Assembly (NCBI RefSeq): GCF_040566545.1
Contig: NZ_JBEWZI010000005.1
Location: 62,001-126,000, forward strand
Direction of reading: 5' to 3'
Length of the DNA: 64,000 nucleotides
DNA from: Uliginosibacterium flavum
Lineage (GTDB): Bacteria > Pseudomonadota > Gammaproteobacteria > Burkholderiales > Rhodocyclaceae
Notes under the pieces: generated by a model
What the model saw: only the letters and a program-made list of their open reading frames with translations
What the model was told of the DNA's origin: nothing
Database searches by the model: none
Translations under genes and position numbers: made by a program
Part shown: positions 50,786 through 59,457 of the stretch, one piece after another
How the letters are laid out: each line of letters opens with the position of its first letter
Position numbering within the stretch: position 1 is the first letter of the stretch

Positions 50786-52258
50786 TCAGGCGGCTTTCTG
50801 TTCGCCTTCAGCCTCATCTTTCAACCACGGAGCCTTGAGCATTCCCCAGCAGGGGTTATTCACGGTCATGTCCATGTCGCGGGCGAAGACGGCGAAGCCA
50901 TCAAAGCCGTGATACGGGCCGGAGTAATCCCAGGAGTGCAGCTGGCGGAAAGGCACACCCATCTTGTGGAAGGCATACTTTTCCTTGATGCCGGAGCCGA
51001 TCAGATCAGGCTTGAGAACGCGCACGAACTCTTCGAACTCATAGCCAGTCACGTCGTCATAAATCAACGTGGCGTCCTTCATCTCTTTCATCGTGCGGTC
51101 GTAATCGTCGTTGTGCGCGAATTCATAACCGGCACCGATCACTTCCATGCCCAGATCTTCGTAGGCACCGATGGTGTGACGCGGACGCAGACCACCGACG
51201 TACAGCATGACCTTCTTGCCTTGCAGACGCGGCTTGAACTTGGCGATGATCGCGTTCATGGCGGGCGTGTATTTGGCAATCACACGCTCGGCACCCGCCT
51301 GGATCGTTTCGTCGAAGTGCGAGGCGATGTCGCGCAGGCTCTCGGCAATCTTGGTGGGGCCGAAGAAGTTGTATTCCAGCCATGGAATCGCGTACTTCTC
51401 TTCCATGTGGCGCGCGATGTAGTTCATCGAGCGATAGCAGTGCAGCAGGTTCAGTTTCACCTTCGGCGTGTTTTCCATCTCGGCCAATGTGCCGTCGCCG
51501 GACCACTGTGCCACAACGCGCAGACCCATCTCTTCGAGCAGGATGCGTGAAGACCAGGCATCGCCGCCGATGTTGTAATCACCCAGGATGGCCACGTCGT
51601 AAGGCGTGCCTTCGAATGCAACATCGTCACGATTGCTGATGATGAAATCGCGTACTGCATCGTTCGCGATGTGGTGGCCGAGGGATTGCGACACGCCACG
51701 GAAACCTTCGCAACGAACCGGAATGACGACCTTGCCGATTTCAGCCGACTTCTTCTTGGCGACGGCTTCGATGTCGTCACCGATAAGGCCGACCGGGCAC
51801 TCGGATTGCACCGAGATACCACGGGACAGCGGGAACAGCGCTTCCAGTTCGTCGATCAGGACGGCGAGCTTCTTGTCGCCGCCGAAAACGATGTCTTTTT
51901 CCTGGAAATCGGACGTGAAGTTGATGTCACAAAAGCTATCAACGCCAGACGTACCAGAGTAATAGTTACGACGACCACCGCGGGAATACGCGCCACAGCC
52001 GACCGGACCGTGCGAGATGTCGATGATGTCCTTGATGGGGCCCCACACCACGCCCTTGGAACCGGCGTAGGCGCAGCCGCGCTGGGTCATCACGCCCGGC
52101 ACCGACTTGCGGTTGGAGGTGATGCATTTTTTGGATTGCTCAATGGACTTGTCATTCACCATCAGGTGTTTGGCGCGGTCCTTCTTGGCCTTCTCGGGAT
52201 AAACCTCCAGCACCTCTTCAATGAGGGCCTGGGCTTGCTCGCGGGTGAGCTCAGACAT
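50786..52258 (-). CDS. nifD: Nitrogenase molybdenum-iron protein alpha chain
   Basis: The 490-residue protein has P-cluster regions around MTQRGCAYAGSKGVVWGPIK and HGPVGCGAYSRGGRRNYY, SVQSECPVGLIGDDIEAVAK, the cofactor Cys region and the FeMo-co His in LHSWDYSGPYHGFDGFAVFA. It holds the active-site FeMo-cofactor. The start at 52258 (MSELTREQ) matches the family; the longer frame adds 14 unrelated residues. Confidence 0.97.
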   Translation of the reverse strand: MSELTREQAQALIEEVLEVYPEKAKKDRAKHLMVNDKSIEQSKKCITSNRKSVPGVMTQRGCAYAGSKGVVWGPIKDIIDISHGPVGCGAYSRGGRRNYYSGTSGVDSFCDINFTSDFQEKDIVFGGDKKLAVLIDELEALFPLSRGISVQSECPVGLIGDDIEAVAKKKSAEIGKVVIPVRCEGFRGVSQSLGHHIANDAVRDFIISNRDDVAFEGTPYDVAILGDYNIGGDAWSSRILLEEMGLRVVAQWSGDGTLAEMENTPKVKLNLLHCYRSMNYIARHMEEKYAIPWLEYNFFGPTKIAESLRDIASHFDETIQAGAERVIAKYTPAMNAIIAKFKPRLQGKKVMLYVGGLRPRHTIGAYEDLGMEVIGAGYEFAHNDDYDRTMKEMKDATLIYDDVTGYEFEEFVRVLKPDLIGSGIKEKYAFHKMGVPFRQLHSWDYSGPYHGFDGFAVFARDMDMTVNNPCWGMLKAPWLKDEAEGEQKAA

Positions 52259-52336
52259 GGTATTTCTCCTTGCGCCGGCCCTTAGCCGGGCACGGCGCAC
52301 AAGTTGATACGAGTTTTACGGTGGTGTCGGTATGAA

Positions 52337-53218
52337 TCAGGCGGCCAGTTCGGCGGCAGTCTTGCCGACGATCTTTTCGTCTTCCACTTCCATGATCCCG
52401 AATTCCATCAGCAGTTCTTCCAGAACTTCCATTTCGATCGGATTCGGAATGACGAACTTGGTGTTGTTCACAATCTTGTTGGCCAGTGCGCGATATTCGT
52501 CAGCCTGGCTGTGCGTCGGGTCATACTCGACGACGGTCATGCGGCGGATTTCAGCGTGCTGAACAACGTTGTGGCGCGGTACGAAGTGGATCATCTGGGT
52601 GCCGATCTTCTCAGCCAGTGCCATGATCAATTCATCTTCGCGGTCGGTATTGCGGCTGTTGCAGATCAGGCCGGCCAGACGCACACCACCCGAGTTGGCG
52701 TACTTCACGATGCCCTTGGCGATGTTGTTGGCGGCGTACATGGCCATCATTTCGCCGGAACAGACGATGTAGATTTCCTGCGCCTTGCCTTCGCGGATCG
52801 GCATGGCGAAACCACCACACACCACGTCGCCCAGCACGTCGTAGAATACGAAATCTAGGTCATCCGAGTACGCGCCTTCTTCTTCGAGGAAGTTGATGGC
52901 GGTAATCACACCACGGCCAGCGCAACCGACGCCGGGCTCAGGGCCACCGGACTCGGCACACTTGATGCCGCGATAACCCACTTGCAACACGTCTTCCAAT
53001 TCCAGATCTTCAACCGAGCCGGCATCTGCCGCCAGTTGCATTACCGTGTTCTGCATTTTTGCGTGCAGAATCAAACGGGTGGAGTCGGCTTTCGGATCGC
53101 AACCGACGATCATGACCTTCTTGCCGGATTCGGCCAGAGCGGCCACGAGGTTCTGGGTAGTTGTGGATTTGCCAATCCCACCCTTGCCATAAATTGCGCA
53201 TTGACGCAGCTTTGCCAT
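52337..53218 (-). CDS. nifH: Nitrogenase iron protein (dinitrogenase reductase)
   Basis: The 293-residue protein starts MAKLRQCAIYGKGGIGKSTT, with the P-loop. The cluster cysteines are in GVGCAGRGVIT and VLGDVVCGGFAMP. The Arg of GCAGRGV is the ADP-ribosylation target of DraT, encoded divergently next door. It passes electrons to NifDK with ATP hydrolysis and is first of the leftward nif operon. A sigma-54 promoter lies about 105 bases upstream of the ATG. Confidence 0.98.
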   Translation of the reverse strand: MAKLRQCAIYGKGGIGKSTTTQNLVAALAESGKKVMIVGCDPKADSTRLILHAKMQNTVMQLAADAGSVEDLELEDVLQVGYRGIKCAESGGPEPGVGCAGRGVITAINFLEEEGAYSDDLDFVFYDVLGDVVCGGFAMPIREGKAQEIYIVCSGEMMAMYAANNIAKGIVKYANSGGVRLAGLICNSRNTDREDELIMALAEKIGTQMIHFVPRHNVVQHAEIRRMTVVEYDPTHSQADEYRALANKIVNNTKFVIPNPIEMEVLEELLMEFGIMEVEDEKIVGKTAAELAA

Positions 53219-53324
53219 GGTGCTTCTCCTTGCGAGATGTTGCTGAAACGGGTTGTTCGGGGCCAGGCATGTGAGTTGCGTCATTCACGCTAAACACCTG
53301 CACTGGCGACTCGCAACACTTATC

Positions 53325-53339
53325 GCAACGCCTGTGCCA
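53325..53339 (-). promoter_or_regulatory. Sigma-54 (-24/-12) promoter of the nifHDK operon
   Basis: The leftward strand reads TGGCAC-N5-TTGC, an exact fit to the -24/-12 consensus spacing. Transcription would begin near 53313, about 95 nt before the nifH ATG. Confidence 0.92.
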
Positions 53340-53389
53340 GATGTTTGAATATTCACTCAAGCGCATGAATTTAAAGGACAAAAATTAAA

Positions 53390-54352
53390 ATGTCGGAGAC
53401 CGGAAACCGTGTGGCATGCGACAAACAAGCAGACTTGTGTAGGGATAGCGACAAGGCTGACAGAACAATCGCCGGGCCGTCCCAAGTTCCTGGTTCCTGT
53501 GGAGGGCTGCCTGAGGCCGCAGGCGCAAGCGGCGGCAGTCATCCTGATAATCCGACCCTGCCAAGCTGGGCGCGGCTATCGATCAACCGCTGCAATCTGC
53601 CCGCAGTCATTCTGGGTAGTCACACTTTCCAGAAGAATCCAGCGCCGCTGCTGATTGATGGCGTCGCAGAGCTGCATCGCGATTTTTTCCGCATGCTGCA
53701 TGCGCGCGATTCGGAAGCCGAACGCGTCCAGCTCTTCTATGACTACATGACGATGTGCTTCAGGCTGGAATCTCTGGAAGATGCCGGCTTTGCACCGGGC
53801 ATGGCCAAGAGCCGGGGCAAGCTCAACTACCTCAAGCTGATCCGCGGCTGGCATTTCAATGCCGACAGTGTTGAAGGCGCCGTTCTCAAGGCCTGGGTGG
53901 AATCGCGTTTCGGCCTGCTGCCACGCCATCACCGTGCGCCGATCCGCGATTTTTCGGGCGATGCTTACAATCTGTATCTGGAACAGCGCGCCACGGGCCT
54001 CTACAACACCAACGCGCTCGAAGCCCAGCTAGATCTGGTCTACACCTGGACTCAGCTGGAGCTTGCCCGCCGCCATCCGGAGCAGACCCACTTTCACCTG
54101 TATCGCGGCGTCAATCGCTGGGAGGCGCACGAGTTCCTTGGCAAGAAAGATGGCGAAACTCTGGTGCTGCTCAACAATGTGAATTCATTCTCCGGCGACG
54201 CGGAGCGGGCCGGTGAGTTCGGCGACCGCGTGATCGCCACCGACGTGCCCTTCACCAAGATCATCTGCTGCGCTGAAGTGCTGCCCGGCAAGCTGCAAGG
54301 GGAGGGCGAGTATCTGGTGATCGGCGGGGTTTATGGCGTGAAGGGTGGCTGA
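53390..54352 (+). CDS. draT: NAD+--dinitrogenase-reductase ADP-ribosyltransferase
   Basis: The core matches DraT: LSINRCNLPAVILGSHTFQ, LLIDGVAELHRDFF, GKLNYLKLIRGWHFNAD, ESRFGLLPRHHRAPI, HFHLYRGVNRWEAHE and VLLNNVNSFSGDAERA. DraT inactivates NifH by ADP-ribosylating its Arg when ammonium or darkness signals arise. The 320-residue frame has about 55 N-terminal residues not expected in DraT, and the NifA site lies inside this stretch, so the true start may be further right, perhaps a GTG/TTG. The reactivating hydrolase DraG is not in the window. Confidence 0.93.
   Translation: MSETGNRVACDKQADLCRDSDKADRTIAGPSQVPGSCGGLPEAAGASGGSHPDNPTLPSWARLSINRCNLPAVILGSHTFQKNPAPLLIDGVAELHRDFFRMLHARDSEAERVQLFYDYMTMCFRLESLEDAGFAPGMAKSRGKLNYLKLIRGWHFNADSVEGAVLKAWVESRFGLLPRHHRAPIRDFSGDAYNLYLEQRATGLYNTNALEAQLDLVYTWTQLELARRHPEQTHFHLYRGVNRWEAHEFLGKKDGETLVLLNNVNSFSGDAERAGEFGDRVIATDVPFTKIICCAEVLPGKLQGEGEYLVIGGVYGVKGG
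53438..53453. promoter_or_regulatory. NifA upstream activator sequence
   Basis: TGT-AGGGATAGCG-ACA is an exact TGT-N10-ACA site, about 125-140 bases upstream of the predicted nifH transcription start. An AT-rich stretch (about 53350-53392) lies between it and the promoter, where DNA bending by IHF is usual. The site is inside the annotated 5' end of draT. Confidence 0.8.
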
Positions 54353-54422
54353 AGAGCCTCGCCTGGATTGACTGTGCGGACATGCATGCTGAAGAGGCTT
54401 GCTGGGCAAGCCTCTTCAGGTT
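54353..54422. repeat. Dispersed repeat copy with perfect 14-bp hairpin between draT and tadC
   Basis: gaagagcctcgcctggattgac matches the family start. CTGAAGAGGCTTGC at 54389-54402 is followed after three bases by its exact complement at 54406-54419. It lies between convergent genes and may end transcription from both sides, although there is no T run. Confidence 0.75.
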
Positions 54423-54501
54423 AGACCGGTATTGACCTTCAGTAGAAACACACCAAGATCAAATTTTGTTCTGGAATACGCTGGACTTGCCTGCGCCTTG
54501 C

Positions 54502-55443
54502 TCACTGTAACGAAGGAAGCAATATGCGATAGATATGCACGAAAGCGGGCCCCATCAGCACCAGCAGCAGTGAAGGGAAAATGCAGAAAATCAGGGGGAA
54601 GAGCAGCTTCAGCGCAATCTTCGCGGCGGCTTCCTCAGCCCTTTGACGACGTTTGGTGCGCAGCATCTGGGAATGAATGCGTAGCGTAGAAGCAATGCTG
54701 GTGCCGAAGCGGTCGGCCTGGACGAGCATGGCGACCAAACCGTCCACTTCCGCCACGCCGGTACGCGCGGCAAGGTTGCGCAAGGCTCGTTCGCGATCAC
54801 TACCTGCGCGCAATTCAAGCCCGACCAGCCGTAATTCCTCGCTGAGCACCTCGCTTCTCTGTTCAATATCCACCGCAACACGGCTTAAGGCTGCATCGAC
54901 GCCAAGCCCCGCTTCCACGCACACGGTCATCAGATCCAGTGCATCCGGAAAACTTTCGAATATCTCTCGCTGACGCAACGCAATCATGTGCGACAGGATT
55001 GCGTTCGGCAGGTAGTAGCCTATTGTCGCGACCAACAACAGGATCGGCATCAGGGTGGTGATGGGCAGTGTTGGCGATCCCATTGAAAGTAGCATATACG
55101 CGGTGAGCGGGAACGCCAGCGCCAGGACGGTTTTTGCGCTGAAGTAAACCAGAGGTGCTGACGCGTTGCGGATGCCTGCATTGAGGAAGCGCATGCGGAT
55201 GCCCGATTTTTCCCAGCCTTCATCAGGCACAGAGAGGTCGCTCAGTGGCGTAAACACTTTGGTCAGGCGGTCAAACCAGGCATGCCGCGGTTTTTTCAGC
55301 ACGTTGTAGTCCGATGGGTGGGAGCCCACCAAGAGCAGACGTTGTCGCGTTTCACTGGGCGAAATTATGCCGAGAAAAAATGCGACCATCCCGAAAACTG
55401 AAATGAAAACCAGTGCCAGAAATGTTATTTGCACGATTGTCAT
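54502..55443 (-). CDS. tadC: Tad pilus inner-membrane protein TadC
   Basis: The 313-residue protein has an N-terminal helix (VQITFLALVFISVFGMVAFF), a T2SF/GspF domain (about 165-290; FESFPDALDLMTVCVEAGLG, RNLAARTGVAEVDGLVAMLV) and further membrane helices around 115-155 and at the end. With TadB it forms the platform of the Flp pilus machine. It is last of the leftward tad genes here; no TadD follows. Confidence 0.92.
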   Translation of the reverse strand: MTIVQITFLALVFISVFGMVAFFLGIISPSETRQRLLLVGSHPSDYNVLKKPRHAWFDRLTKVFTPLSDLSVPDEGWEKSGIRMRFLNAGIRNASAPLVYFSAKTVLALAFPLTAYMLLSMGSPTLPITTLMPILLLVATIGYYLPNAILSHMIALRQREIFESFPDALDLMTVCVEAGLGVDAALSRVAVDIEQRSEVLSEELRLVGLELRAGSDRERALRNLAARTGVAEVDGLVAMLVQADRFGTSIASTLRIHSQMLRTKRRQRAEEAAAKIALKLLFPLIFCIFPSLLLVLMGPAFVHIYRILLPSLQ

Positions 55444-55489
55444 GATGCAATTCTCCCGCGATTCGGGCGCCCGGCACCCGGAGCTGTGA

Positions 55490-56470
55490 TCAAACGTGGA
55501 TTTTGATAATTCGGGTCATCCACCAGATGCCGAACACCATTAGCGCGATCGCGCCGTAAACCAGTTTGATGCCGACTGGATCACTCCAGAGCACCTGAAG
55601 AAAACCCGGGTTAACAATCAGGATCGCGCCGCCCGCTGCAAACGGCAACAGTGAGAGAATCCAGGCGGACATCCGGCCCTCAGCAGACAGGGTGCGGACT
55701 TCACCCATCAGCGTGAGACGCTGACGCACGATGGAAGAAATGTTGTCGAACAGTTCGGCAAGATTACCGCCTGTCTCGCGCTGGATCAGAATCGCCACGA
55801 CCAGATAGCGCAGATCACCCGTCGGCAGACGTGTCAGCAGGTTGAGCAAAGCGTCATGAACAGACACTCCGTAGTTGATCTCGTCGAACAGCACCTTGAA
55901 TTCGCCGCCAATCGGATCATGCATCTCATCGCCCACCATTTGCAGCGCAGCCGGCAGGGCGTGACCCGCCCGGAGCGCGCGCGACATCAAGTCGATCGCA
56001 TCGGGCAATTGTTGTTCAACCATCGCCAGACGTTTAGAGCGGGCATGCCACACGTAGAGCAAAGGGAGCGCGGCCAGCGCCAGACCGATCAGGAAGGCGA
56101 AAACCAGATTGTGTGTGGTCAGCAGGATGGAAGCGAATCCCAGCACGAGAAAAATGATCGTGATGCCGACAAACTCGCCGACTGATAGATTCAAGCCCGA
56201 CTGTACCAGCGCTCGATCGATGCTATGAATTCTGGGAAGCAACATCAGGAACTGATCCAGTCCGCCCGATTCGCTCAACGCGCGCTGCTTGAGAATGGAT
56301 AACTGGCTATTTCCATGCGCCCCGGCAGATGCTTCCCGCAAGCGGCGCGCAATGCGCTGGGCTTCCGGACCACGCGTGGCGTTCCACCACATGAAAGCGC
56401 CCTCCAACCCGAGCGCAACCGCGACGAATATCGCAATTCCAAACATTAGAAATACTGTATCTACCATCAT
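55490..56470 (-). CDS. tadB: Tad pilus inner-membrane protein TadB
   Basis: The 326-residue protein has an N-terminal helix (FLMFGIAIFVAVALGLEGAF), a pair of helices near residues 100-140, the T2SF domain (QLPDAIDLMSRALRAGHALPAA, LIQRETGGNLAELFDNIS) and two C-terminal helices. It is the partner of TadC. Two consecutive ATG codons start the frame (56470, 56467). It lies 17 bases behind tadA. Confidence 0.92.
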   Translation of the reverse strand: MMVDTVFLMFGIAIFVAVALGLEGAFMWWNATRGPEAQRIARRLREASAGAHGNSQLSILKQRALSESGGLDQFLMLLPRIHSIDRALVQSGLNLSVGEFVGITIIFLVLGFASILLTTHNLVFAFLIGLALAALPLLYVWHARSKRLAMVEQQLPDAIDLMSRALRAGHALPAALQMVGDEMHDPIGGEFKVLFDEINYGVSVHDALLNLLTRLPTGDLRYLVVAILIQRETGGNLAELFDNISSIVRQRLTLMGEVRTLSAEGRMSAWILSLLPFAAGGAILIVNPGFLQVLWSDPVGIKLVYGAIALMVFGIWWMTRIIKIHV

Positions 56471-56487
56471 CGCTACTCCCGAAAAAA

Positions 56488-57855
56488 CTACATATAGCGT
56501 CGAGCAGGGTCAAACAGCGAATCCGCAAGGTTGATACCGAAGGTCCGCAAACGCTCGCCGAATTTTGGCCTGACGCCGCTTGCGGAAAAATAGCCCTGCA
56601 CAACGCCGGACTCGGACACACTGGTTTGTCTGAAGCTGAATATCTCCTGCATGGTGATGACATCACCTTCCATACCGGTTACTTCCTGCAGGCCAACCAC
56701 CTTGCGCTTGCCATCGCTCAGGCGCGCAACCTGAATTACTACATTGACTGCGGAAGAAATCTGCGCGCGCATGATGCGCGGTTGTGGCGGCATGCCGGCC
56801 ATACCGAGCATGTTTTCCAGGCGCAGCAAGCCGTCGCGCGGCGAGTTGGCGTGGATCGTACTCATCGAGCCCTCGTGGCCTGTGTTCATTGCCTGCAGCA
56901 TGTCAAAAGCTTCCGGACCGCGTACCTCACCCAGAATGATCCGGTCAGGCCGCATCCGCAGTGCATTGCGCACCAGCGCACGTTGTGAAACTTCGCCTTT
57001 CCCTTCAATGTTCGCGGGGCGGGTCTCCAGGCGTACCACGTGCGGTTGTTGCATTTGTAATTCCGCTGCGTCTTCGATCGTGATCACGCGTTCCGCAGGC
57101 GGGATGTAGCCGGACAGAATGTTGAGCAGCGTGGTTTTACCGCTACCCGTACCACCGGAGATGAGGACGTTGATCTTGGCGCGAATCAGACTTGCCAGAA
57201 TCTCCGCCATCTCGGGGATCAAGGTGTTGAAGTCGACCAGATTTTCCATGGTCAAAGGCGCTGTGGAGAAGCGCCGGATCGAGAGTACCGGCCCGTCCAG
57301 TGCCAGCGGCGGAATGATGGCATTGACGCGCGATCCATCCTGCAGGCGCGCATCCACCATCGGACTGGATTCGTCAATGCGTCGCCCGACCCGCGCGACG
57401 ATCTTGTCGATGATCTTCATCAGATGCGCATCATTGACAAAGCTCACCTCGGTGCGCTCGATGCAACCATTGCGTTCAACGTAAACCTGACGGTAGTTGT
57501 TGACCAGGATGTCGGATACGGACGAGTCCGCGAGCAGGGGTTCCAGCGGCCCAAGCCCCATCATCTCGTACTGCATGTCGCGGACCAGACTGCGCCGCTC
57601 CACATCATTGATGACGATGTTTTCTTCCTGCAGGATTGCCTCGACCAGACTGCGCAGTTCAACGAGCAGATGGTCCGGCGTCATCTTGTCCAGCGCTTCC
57701 AGATCGATACGATCCAGAAGCGTCTTGTGCATGTGACTCTTCAGGTCCTGATAGGCCTGGGTGCCGCGCGCGGTAGGCGGGCGCGGCAAGGCTGCTTCGG
57801 CATACGTTATGGCCGTGACGACATTTACCGCTTCAAGTCGCTCTCTGAGAGACAT
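56488..57855 (-). CDS. tadA: Tad pilus assembly ATPase TadA/CpaF
   Basis: The 455-residue secretion ATPase has Walker A ISGGTGSGKTTLLNILSG, an Asp box near VITIEDAAELQMQQPHVVRLE, Walker B DRIILGEVRGPEAFDMLQAM and the His box TGHEGSMSTIHANSPRD. It drives both extension and retraction in Tad systems. The N-terminal region (about 70-200) matches the CpaF N-domain (LLADSSVSDILVNNYRQVYVER). Confidence 0.95.
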   Translation of the reverse strand: MSLRERLEAVNVVTAITYAEAALPRPPTARGTQAYQDLKSHMHKTLLDRIDLEALDKMTPDHLLVELRSLVEAILQEENIVINDVERRSLVRDMQYEMMGLGPLEPLLADSSVSDILVNNYRQVYVERNGCIERTEVSFVNDAHLMKIIDKIVARVGRRIDESSPMVDARLQDGSRVNAIIPPLALDGPVLSIRRFSTAPLTMENLVDFNTLIPEMAEILASLIRAKINVLISGGTGSGKTTLLNILSGYIPPAERVITIEDAAELQMQQPHVVRLETRPANIEGKGEVSQRALVRNALRMRPDRIILGEVRGPEAFDMLQAMNTGHEGSMSTIHANSPRDGLLRLENMLGMAGMPPQPRIMRAQISSAVNVVIQVARLSDGKRKVVGLQEVTGMEGDVITMQEIFSFRQTSVSESGVVQGYFSASGVRPKFGERLRTFGINLADSLFDPARRYM

Positions 57856-57900
57856 ACCCGCCTCCGTGTTTCTTCTTGTTTGCCTGCGTTGCTGACCGAA

Positions 57901-59064
57901 TCAGGAGAACACCCGCGATAACCATCCACCTCGGGATGCTTCTTCCTCGTCGGCCGGGACAATCATGTATGCCATTTCAATCAGAGCCTTGCTGACTGGG
58001 TCCGTGCGCTGCCCCTTGATAATTGGAACACCCAGATTCACCGAGGTGGCCGTCGCCTGATAGCTGTTTGGCAAGGTCGTGAATACTTTCAGCCCGACAG
58101 TGCGTTCAATATCCGTCAGCGAAATTTCCCCGCCTTTCCGGTAACGGTTCACGATCAGACGGATCTGCTCCGGGTGATAGTCCAGCGAACGGAACACATT
58201 GATCAGACGCTTGCTGTCGCGAATGAAGGGTAGCGTGAGTTGCAGCACAGGGAAAATCAGGTCCGCCATATCCAGCGCCTGAAGGGTGATCGTATCCAGC
58301 GTGCGTGCCACATCGACGATAACGAAATCGTATTTGCTGCGTGCCAGGCGGATAATGGCATCCACATGTTCGCGCTTTACATCCGGTGCGCTGGACGGAT
58401 CATCGGGTGAGGCCAATACATGCAAGCCGGGCGCGACCTCCAGCATGGCGGATTCAAGGAAGAATGCATCCAGCCGATTGATTTCACGCGCCACCTCAGC
58501 CACATTGCTCGGCGGAATCTGTTCCGAAACGAACATCGCCACATCACCGAACAGCAGATTCAAGTCGATCAAGGCCACACGTTGCTTTCTTTCCGCGGCC
58601 AGTGCATAGGCCAGATTTGCCGCGATGAAGGTTGCACCGCTCCCGCCCTTGCAGGAAATGAAGGCCAGAACCTTGCCTTCGCCCCGCATGCCGGGCAGGT
58701 GGCTGCGTTTTTGCCGGATTCGGCCAATGGCCTCCTGCAGCGCTTCCGTCGTGATCGTTATGGGCAATACCTCACGCACGTTCGCGCGCATCGCCCGCAT
58801 CAGGAACTCCACCGAGGTCTCGGTCGCAATCAGCAGCACATCAATGTCAGGACGTCGCTGGCTCAAGATTTCCAGCGTTTCCAGGCAGGCGGGAGTGGCC
58901 TGATCGATGATCAGCACATCTGGCCCGGACCCGTCGATGAAAGCGGACAATTCTTCGATGCGCCAAGCACCACCGGAGACCTCCGCCTCCGGATCCTTTT
59001 CGACGGCAGCGCGCTTGATTTCGGCGAAGCGCGGATTGTCGTTACAGAGAACCTTTATTTTCAT
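57901..59064 (-). CDS. tadZ: Tad pilus localisation ATPase TadZ/CpaE
   Basis: The 387-residue protein has an N-terminal atypical receiver (about 1-115) followed by a ParA/MinD-type ATPase with a deviant Walker A (ISCKGGSGATFIAANLAYAL) in which the last Lys/Ser pattern is altered, as is usual in TadZ. LIDLNLLFGDVAMFV and FVIVDVARTLDTITLQAL follow. It positions the pilus machine, often at a pole. The start at 59064 (MKIKVLCNDNPRF) is chosen at the first beta strand. Confidence 0.92.
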   Translation of the reverse strand: MKIKVLCNDNPRFAEIKRAAVEKDPEAEVSGGAWRIEELSAFIDGSGPDVLIIDQATPACLETLEILSQRRPDIDVLLIATETSVEFLMRAMRANVREVLPITITTEALQEAIGRIRQKRSHLPGMRGEGKVLAFISCKGGSGATFIAANLAYALAAERKQRVALIDLNLLFGDVAMFVSEQIPPSNVAEVAREINRLDAFFLESAMLEVAPGLHVLASPDDPSSAPDVKREHVDAIIRLARSKYDFVIVDVARTLDTITLQALDMADLIFPVLQLTLPFIRDSKRLINVFRSLDYHPEQIRLIVNRYRKGGEISLTDIERTVGLKVFTTLPNSYQATATSVNLGVPIIKGQRTDPVSKALIEMAYMIVPADEEEASRGGWLSRVFS

Positions 59065-59159
59065 GACAAGCTCTATCCATTCAATCAAGCAGGATGGTTC
59101 AGGCGCGTGCCGGCCGAGCAGGCCGGCGCGTGCCGATCTGCCCAACCGCTGATTTTTTA

Positions 59160-59441
59160 CTATTTGGTGCCGGAGCCGGTCGAGAACGAACTTCCTGTAT
59201 CGGCTTTCGGCTTGCGGAAGCTCTCGTGGTAGTTGTCCATCGCCCCTTTGGCGGACCGGCTGTCCAGACCAGTGACAGGGTCAGGATTGCCCGATGCATT
59301 GGGGTTTAACGCCTGCTGCGTCTTGATGGCTTTCAGCGAGTCGCCAAGCTGACCATCTGTTCTGGGGGTCGTGGTGGCCGTGCACGCGGCTAGACTCGCA
59401 GCGGCAATAATCACCGTGGATACAATCGATAGTGGTTTCAT
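59160..59441 (-). CDS. Small lipoprotein in the tad operon
   Basis: The 93-residue protein starts MKPLSIVSTVIIAAASLAAC, with a lipobox cysteine at residue 20. A polar, disordered remainder rich in Thr/Ser/Asn/Gly follows (QALNPNASGNPDPVTGLD). It lies between the secretin and tadZ genes. It may act as a pilotin-like or TadD/RcpB-like helper of the secretin, but no family match is recognised. Confidence 0.75.
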   Translation of the reverse strand: MKPLSIVSTVIIAAASLAACTATTTPRTDGQLGDSLKAIKTQQALNPNASGNPDPVTGLDSRSAKGAMDNYHESFRKPKADTGSSFSTGSGTK

Positions 59442-59457
59442 GTCTGGACTCCCGTCA

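Noticed and set aside
53340..53437. Further NifA sites upstream of nifH
   Set aside because: TGT and ACA triplets occur (for example near 53411) but with 8 or 12 bases between, not 10.
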